A stretch of 64,000 nucleotides of DNA. It comes from Aphanothece cf. minutissima CCALA 015. Its GTDB lineage: Bacteria > Cyanobacteriota > Cyanobacteriia > PCC-6307 > Cyanobiaceae. Position numbers and translations under genes: made by a program. The stretch lies in assembly GCA_003003925.1 (NCBI GenBank), contig PVWP01000002.1:468091-532090 (forward strand). Direction: 5' to 3'. Under the pieces are notes generated by a model. That model had not been told where the DNA came from, made no database searches, and saw only the letters and a program-made list of their open reading frames with translations. This document shows positions 60,987-64,000 of this stretch, piece after piece; the first letter of the stretch is position 1; every line of letters begins with the position of its first letter.

Positions 60987-61508
60987 ATGCCGAGCGACCA
61001 CGACTCCGGCCCCGCCTCCGGCGCCCTGCTCTCCTGCCTGGGGTTTCCCGGCTGGGGGGGATTGCACCTGGTCGTCCCCAGCCGGGGGCAGCCTTTCGCC
61101 CTGGCCCGGCGCCTCCGGCTCTGCCAGCGGAGCGAGGGGGCCGACGGGGGCCAGCTGCTGCCGGCCCTGCTGCGCCTCCACCGCGATCTGGAGCCCCTCA
61201 ACCCGGCCCAATGGCCCTGGGCCGGGGAAAACGCCACGGCCTGGCCGCGGACCTGGGGGCATCGCTACCTGCTCATCTGCCGCTGGGGAGCGACCACACC
61301 GCTGCGCATCGCCGCCTGGCAGCGACAGGGGGACGCGGGGGGCTGGACACGGCTGTGTCCGCCCATCCCCCTGTCCTGCTTCGGCGAGCGCTTTCCCGCT
61401 CCGCCAGCCGACGGGCCGGGCGGGGCGCCCGGGGGGACGGATCAGGAGACGACCAGGGCCACACCCAGGCCCACCACCATCAGGGCGATGGCCCCCACGG
61501 CCCAGTAG
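60987..61508 (+). CDS. Hypothetical soluble protein
   Basis: 173 residues from ATG 60987 (MPSDHDSGPASGALLSCLGF). Trp- and Gly-rich alpha/beta sequence without a recognised family (GFPGWGGLHLVVPSRGQPFA, AWPRTWGHRYLLICRWGAT). The last 30 residues are Thr/Pro/Arg-rich where the gene overlaps the convergent small gene at 61442-61603; the true protein is still in frame to the TGA. No signal peptide. Confidence 0.55.
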   Translation: MPSDHDSGPASGALLSCLGFPGWGGLHLVVPSRGQPFALARRLRLCQRSEGADGGQLLPALLRLHRDLEPLNPAQWPWAGENATAWPRTWGHRYLLICRWGATTPLRIAAWQRQGDAGGWTRLCPPIPLSCFGERFPAPPADGPGGAPGGTDQETTRATPRPTTIRAMAPTAQ

Positions 61509-61603
61509 GCATGGCTCTGGGCATCCGCCCTGGTCTCGCCGATCACCATCGTGCCTTCGTCGGCGTAGAGGTTGTCGTGGTTCTCGAGGTCGTGGGTGTG
61601 CAT
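61442..61603 (-). CDS. Small single-TM protein, unknown function
   Basis: 53 residues from ATG 61603 (MHTHDLENHDNLYADEGTMV). A hydrophilic half rich in His, Asp and Glu is followed by one TM helix (AYWAVGAIALMVVGLGVALV). The His/Asp cluster at the N-terminus might bind metal, but that is speculation. It resembles small thylakoid-associated proteins in size. It overlaps the 3' end of the convergent gene by 67 bases. Confidence 0.6.
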   Translation of the reverse strand: MHTHDLENHDNLYADEGTMVIGETRADAQSHAYWAVGAIALMVVGLGVALVVS

Positions 61604-61765
61604 GGGGCCTCCAGCAAGCTCGTCGGACCCCTCCACCGTAGGAACCCCGGACGGGCCGGTCCGCCGGCGCGATGAACCGACACTCCCGCCCCCACCACCC
61701 GCCTTGGCCCCGGCCATGGACGGCTCCCTGGCAGGGCCCAATAATGCGCGTGTCTGCAGAGTCCC

Positions 61766-62272
61766 GTGCCGCCCTGGCTGCTGATCCTGATCGCCGTTCT
61801 GGTGATCACCCTGGTCGTCAATCCCACGGAGCGGGATTTCGTCTGGTATCGCAGCCTCCGGCGACCGGAGTGGATCGGCCGGCAACCCTGGGTCGCGCTT
61901 GTCTGGCCGCTGATCACGGTCTGCTTCTACGGCTCGGCGGTCGCCTTCTGGCAGACGGCCGGCTCCTGGGGCTGGATGGGGGCCTACGCGGTCCTGCTGG
62001 TGCTGCTGCGCAGTCCCCACTGGCTGATCTGCCGCCTGCACAGGCTGACCGCCGGCCTTCCCTTCTGGCTGCTGAGCTGGACGCTCACGCTGGTGCTGGC
62101 CCTGATCGTGCGGCCCGCCTCACCCCTGGCCTCGGGGTTGCTGCTGCCGGCCCTGCTGTGGACGCCGGTGGAGGCCTCCATTGCCCTGCGGATGGTTGGA
62201 TTGAACCGCAAGGAGCACCGGAGCGGCCGTGGACCCGATGATCGCCGCCCTGCTCGATCCCGGCGCCTATGA
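61766..62272 (+). CDS. TspO/MBR-like membrane protein
   Basis: 168 residues from a GTG start. Five hydrophobic segments and a Trp-rich pattern (DFVWYRSLRRPEWIGRQPW, VALVWPLITVCFYGSAVAFW) resemble TspO/MBR tryptophan-rich sensory proteins, which bind porphyrins and affect their export or breakdown. The match is distant: the usual PPxWxFxPxW motif is changed. The last 20 residues are Arg-rich and encoded in the overlap with the next gene (44 bases). A link to tetrapyrrole metabolism (chlH in the window) is conceivable. Confidence 0.55.
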   Translation: MPPWLLILIAVLVITLVVNPTERDFVWYRSLRRPEWIGRQPWVALVWPLITVCFYGSAVAFWQTAGSWGWMGAYAVLLVLLRSPHWLICRLHRLTAGLPFWLLSWTLTLVLALIVRPASPLASGLLLPALLWTPVEASIALRMVGLNRKEHRSGRGPDDRRPARSRRL

Positions 62273-63779
62273 CCACCCGGTCGAGCGGGTCGAGTGCCTG
62301 GAGACCCACATCTCCTGGGTCCTGCTGACGGGAACCATCGCCTACAAGATCAAGAAGCCGGTGAACCTGGGCTTCGTCGATTTCTCCACCCCGGAGCGGC
62401 GCCGCTGGTTCTGCCAGGAAGAGCTGCGCCTCAACCGCCGGCTGGCGCCGGACCTCTACCTCGGCCTCAGCCCGATCCATGGCCCGCCCGAGCGGGCCCG
62501 CCTGCACGGCAGCGGGCCCACACTGGAGCTGGCCGTGCGCATGCGCCAGTTTCCCAAGAGCGCCCTGCTGGGGGCCGTTCTGGCGCGCGGAGGCCTCAGC
62601 GCCGACCAGCTCGAACGGCTGGCGGATGATCTGGCGGCCTTCCATGCCCTCGCCGCGGTGGCCGGCCCGGAGCAGGACGACGGCGCACCGGAGCTGGTGA
62701 AGGCCCCGGCGGTGGCCAATCTGGAGGTGCTGGAGGCCGGCGCCGATGCCGCCACGCCGGAGGTGGCCGCCCTGCGGCAGTGGACGGAGGAGAGCTACGA
62801 AGCGCTGCGGCCCACCTTCGTCCTGCGCCGCAGCCAGGGGCGCATCCGCGAGTGCCATGGGGATCTGCACCTCGGCAACCTGCTGCTGGAGGGGGGGCGC
62901 ATCCGGGTCTTCGACTGCCTGGAATTCAGCCCCGAGCTGCGCTGGATCGACGTGTTCAGCGACCTGGCCTTCCTGGTGATGGACCTGGAGCACCACGACC
63001 GACCCGACCTGGGGGCGGTGCTGCTCAACCGCTGGCTGGGCCGCTGCGGCGACTGGGGCGGCCTGCTCACCTGGCGCTGGTACCGGGTCTACCGCTCCCT
63101 GGTGCGGGCCAAGGTCTGCGCCCTGCGCCTGCGCCAGCCCGACCTCGACCCCGGCACGGCGCAGGGACTGAAGCGGGACCTGGAGCGCTACCTGCTCGGC
63201 GCCCGGGACACCACCGGGATCCCGGCCCCGGCCCTGGTGATCACCCATGGGGTCTCCGGCAGCGGCAAGAGCCACCGGGCCCGCCAGCTCTGCCGGCGAC
63301 AGGGCTGGATCCAGCTCAGCTCCGACGTGGAGCGCAAGCGCCTCTTCGGCGCCTGGGGCCAGGGGGAGTCGCCCCCCCTGCACGGGGATCCCTACCGCAG
63401 CGAGGTGAGCGACGGGCTCTATGGGCAGCACCTGCCGGAGCAGGCGGACCGCATCCTCACCGCCGGGTACGCGGTGGTGGTGGATGCCACGTTCCTGGGC
63501 CGTGACCAGCGCCGGCGGATGGAAGATCTGGCCCGACGCTGCGGCGTGCCGTTCCTGATCCTGGATTGCCGCTGCACCCCGGAGCAGGCCAGGCGGCGCA
63601 TCGAGGAGCGCCGGCAGCGGGGGAGTGATCCCTCCGACGCGGACTCGGCCGTGCTGGAGGCCCAGCTCCGCAGCCGGGAGCCCCTGGAGGAGGGGGAACG
63701 CCGGCACGCCCTGGAGGTGGGGGCGGAGCTGACGGCCGGGGATCTGGTTGCCCGGGTGGAGAAGCGGCTGGGGGCCTAG
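62229..63779 (+). CDS. Fusion of aminoglycoside-phosphotransferase-like and P-loop kinase domains
   Basis: 516 residues; start GTG 62229 or ATG 62238. Residues 20-330 have the APH-like kinase pattern: YKIKKPVNLGFVDFS at the ATP lysine, ECHGDLHLGNLLLEGGRIRVFDCLEF with the catalytic Asp (HGDLHLGN) and the metal Asp (FDCLEF). Residues 340-510 are an AAA-type P-loop kinase: ITHGVSGSGKSHRARQ (Walker A), SSDVERKRLFG and VVVDATFLGRDQRRRM. Such bi-domain proteins are widespread and poorly characterised; a small-molecule kinase role is likely. It overlaps the TspO-like gene. Confidence 0.88.
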   Translation: MDPMIAALLDPGAYDHPVERVECLETHISWVLLTGTIAYKIKKPVNLGFVDFSTPERRRWFCQEELRLNRRLAPDLYLGLSPIHGPPERARLHGSGPTLELAVRMRQFPKSALLGAVLARGGLSADQLERLADDLAAFHALAAVAGPEQDDGAPELVKAPAVANLEVLEAGADAATPEVAALRQWTEESYEALRPTFVLRRSQGRIRECHGDLHLGNLLLEGGRIRVFDCLEFSPELRWIDVFSDLAFLVMDLEHHDRPDLGAVLLNRWLGRCGDWGGLLTWRWYRVYRSLVRAKVCALRLRQPDLDPGTAQGLKRDLERYLLGARDTTGIPAPALVITHGVSGSGKSHRARQLCRRQGWIQLSSDVERKRLFGAWGQGESPPLHGDPYRSEVSDGLYGQHLPEQADRILTAGYAVVVDATFLGRDQRRRMEDLARRCGVPFLILDCRCTPEQARRRIEERRQRGSDPSDADSAVLEAQLRSREPLEEGERRHALEVGAELTAGDLVARVEKRLGA

Positions 63780-64000
63780 AACCACTCGGCCACGGAGGCC
63801 TCGCGGGTGTTGACGTTGGCTTCCGGCGTGGATCGGCGGAACTCCATGGTGATGCTGCGCTTCTGCTCGCCATCGGCCGCCAGGGCTTCGATCGGGTAGA
63901 GTTGCTGGCCGTCGTGGAAGGGCACCTGCACCCGGAAGGTGCCGTCGGCCGAGAGGGGCACCTCCTCACCGCCGATGCTGAGGCGGGCCGCCGGATCGGT
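63776..64000 (-). CDS. DUF4912 domain protein, C-terminal part
   Basis: The 3' end of a minus-strand gene that begins beyond the window; 74 residues are visible. The sequence reads ARLSIGGEEVPLSADGTFRV (core beta strands), then FHDGQQLYPIEALAADGEQK and the terminal block FRRSTPEANVNTREASVAEW. This is the C-terminus I associate with cyanobacterial DUF4912 proteins, whose function is unknown. The stop overlaps the stop of the kinase fusion gene by four bases. Confidence 0.75.
   Translation of the reverse strand, partial: TDPAARLSIGGEEVPLSADGTFRVQVPFHDGQQLYPIEALAADGEQKRSITMEFRRSTPEANVNTREASVAEWF

Overview
The window reads as the chromosome of a very GC-rich picocyanobacterium, most likely a Cyanobium / Synechococcus subcluster 5.2-type strain. 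Markers are the Mg-chelatase subunit ChlH, a high-light-inducible protein, a photosystem I accumulation factor, the pair DUF3038/DUF4335, and DUF3685, DUF3727, DUF2949 and DUF4912 proteins. The genus is an inference; no rRNA, tRNA or CRISPR array was found.

Left end (1-5.7 kb): the C-terminus of a subtilase is followed by about 3 kb of visibly lower-GC DNA. It holds small exported and membrane proteins, an alpha/beta hydrolase lacking its cap domain, and a good candidate integron attC site (2712-2797) with a second, degenerate one (3252-3380). This looks like a short gene-cassette cluster without a visible integrase. A GNAT acetyltransferase, an ester-cyclase-like protein and a cytochrome P450 follow.

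5.7-16.2 kb: a MscS-type channel with a cyclic-nucleotide-binding-like domain. Then comes a three-gene minus-strand unit: a secreted TPR-CHAT protease, a YpfJ-like metallopeptidase relative without its zinc motif, and a one-TM protein. On the plus strand an SDR, a PAP2 phosphatase, a membrane protein and a class A beta-lactamase of KPC/NMC type are tightly coupled.

16.2-32.3 kb is mostly core genome: proB, a YqeG-like phosphatase, a DUF3727 protein, ruvX, a CofE-like protein, a PIN-PhoH ATPase, an orphan type IV pilin-like protein, fumC with the PSI factor, a DUF3685 protein, a Fur-family regulator, hisA, an epimerase, pgsA, a CBS protein and pdeM.

32.4-48.3 kb: a membrane protein fusing a degenerate sigma-54-activator AAA+ domain to NosR/NapH-like Fe-S modules, a gamma-glutamylcyclotransferase, a PhzF protein, a NYN/LOTUS protein, a phosphorus-scavenging pair (phytase-esterase-like protein and PhoX), and an iron block. 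The iron block has feoA convergent with a feoB interrupted by one in-frame TAG, and ferritin upstream of feoB. A COG0523 metallochaperone has a Zur-box-like site in front of it.

48.4-64 kb: pstS with a Pho-box-like element and a strong terminator, csbD, chlH divergent from dapB, an hli gene with a recognisable promoter, a UbiH-type monooxygenase, apt, several conserved cyanobacterial proteins, tiny single-TM proteins, a TspO-like protein, and a fused APH-like/P-loop kinase protein. The recurring themes are phosphorus (PstS, PhoX, phytase-esterase), iron and zinc handling (Feo, ferritin, COG0523, Fur family) and photosynthetic upkeep.
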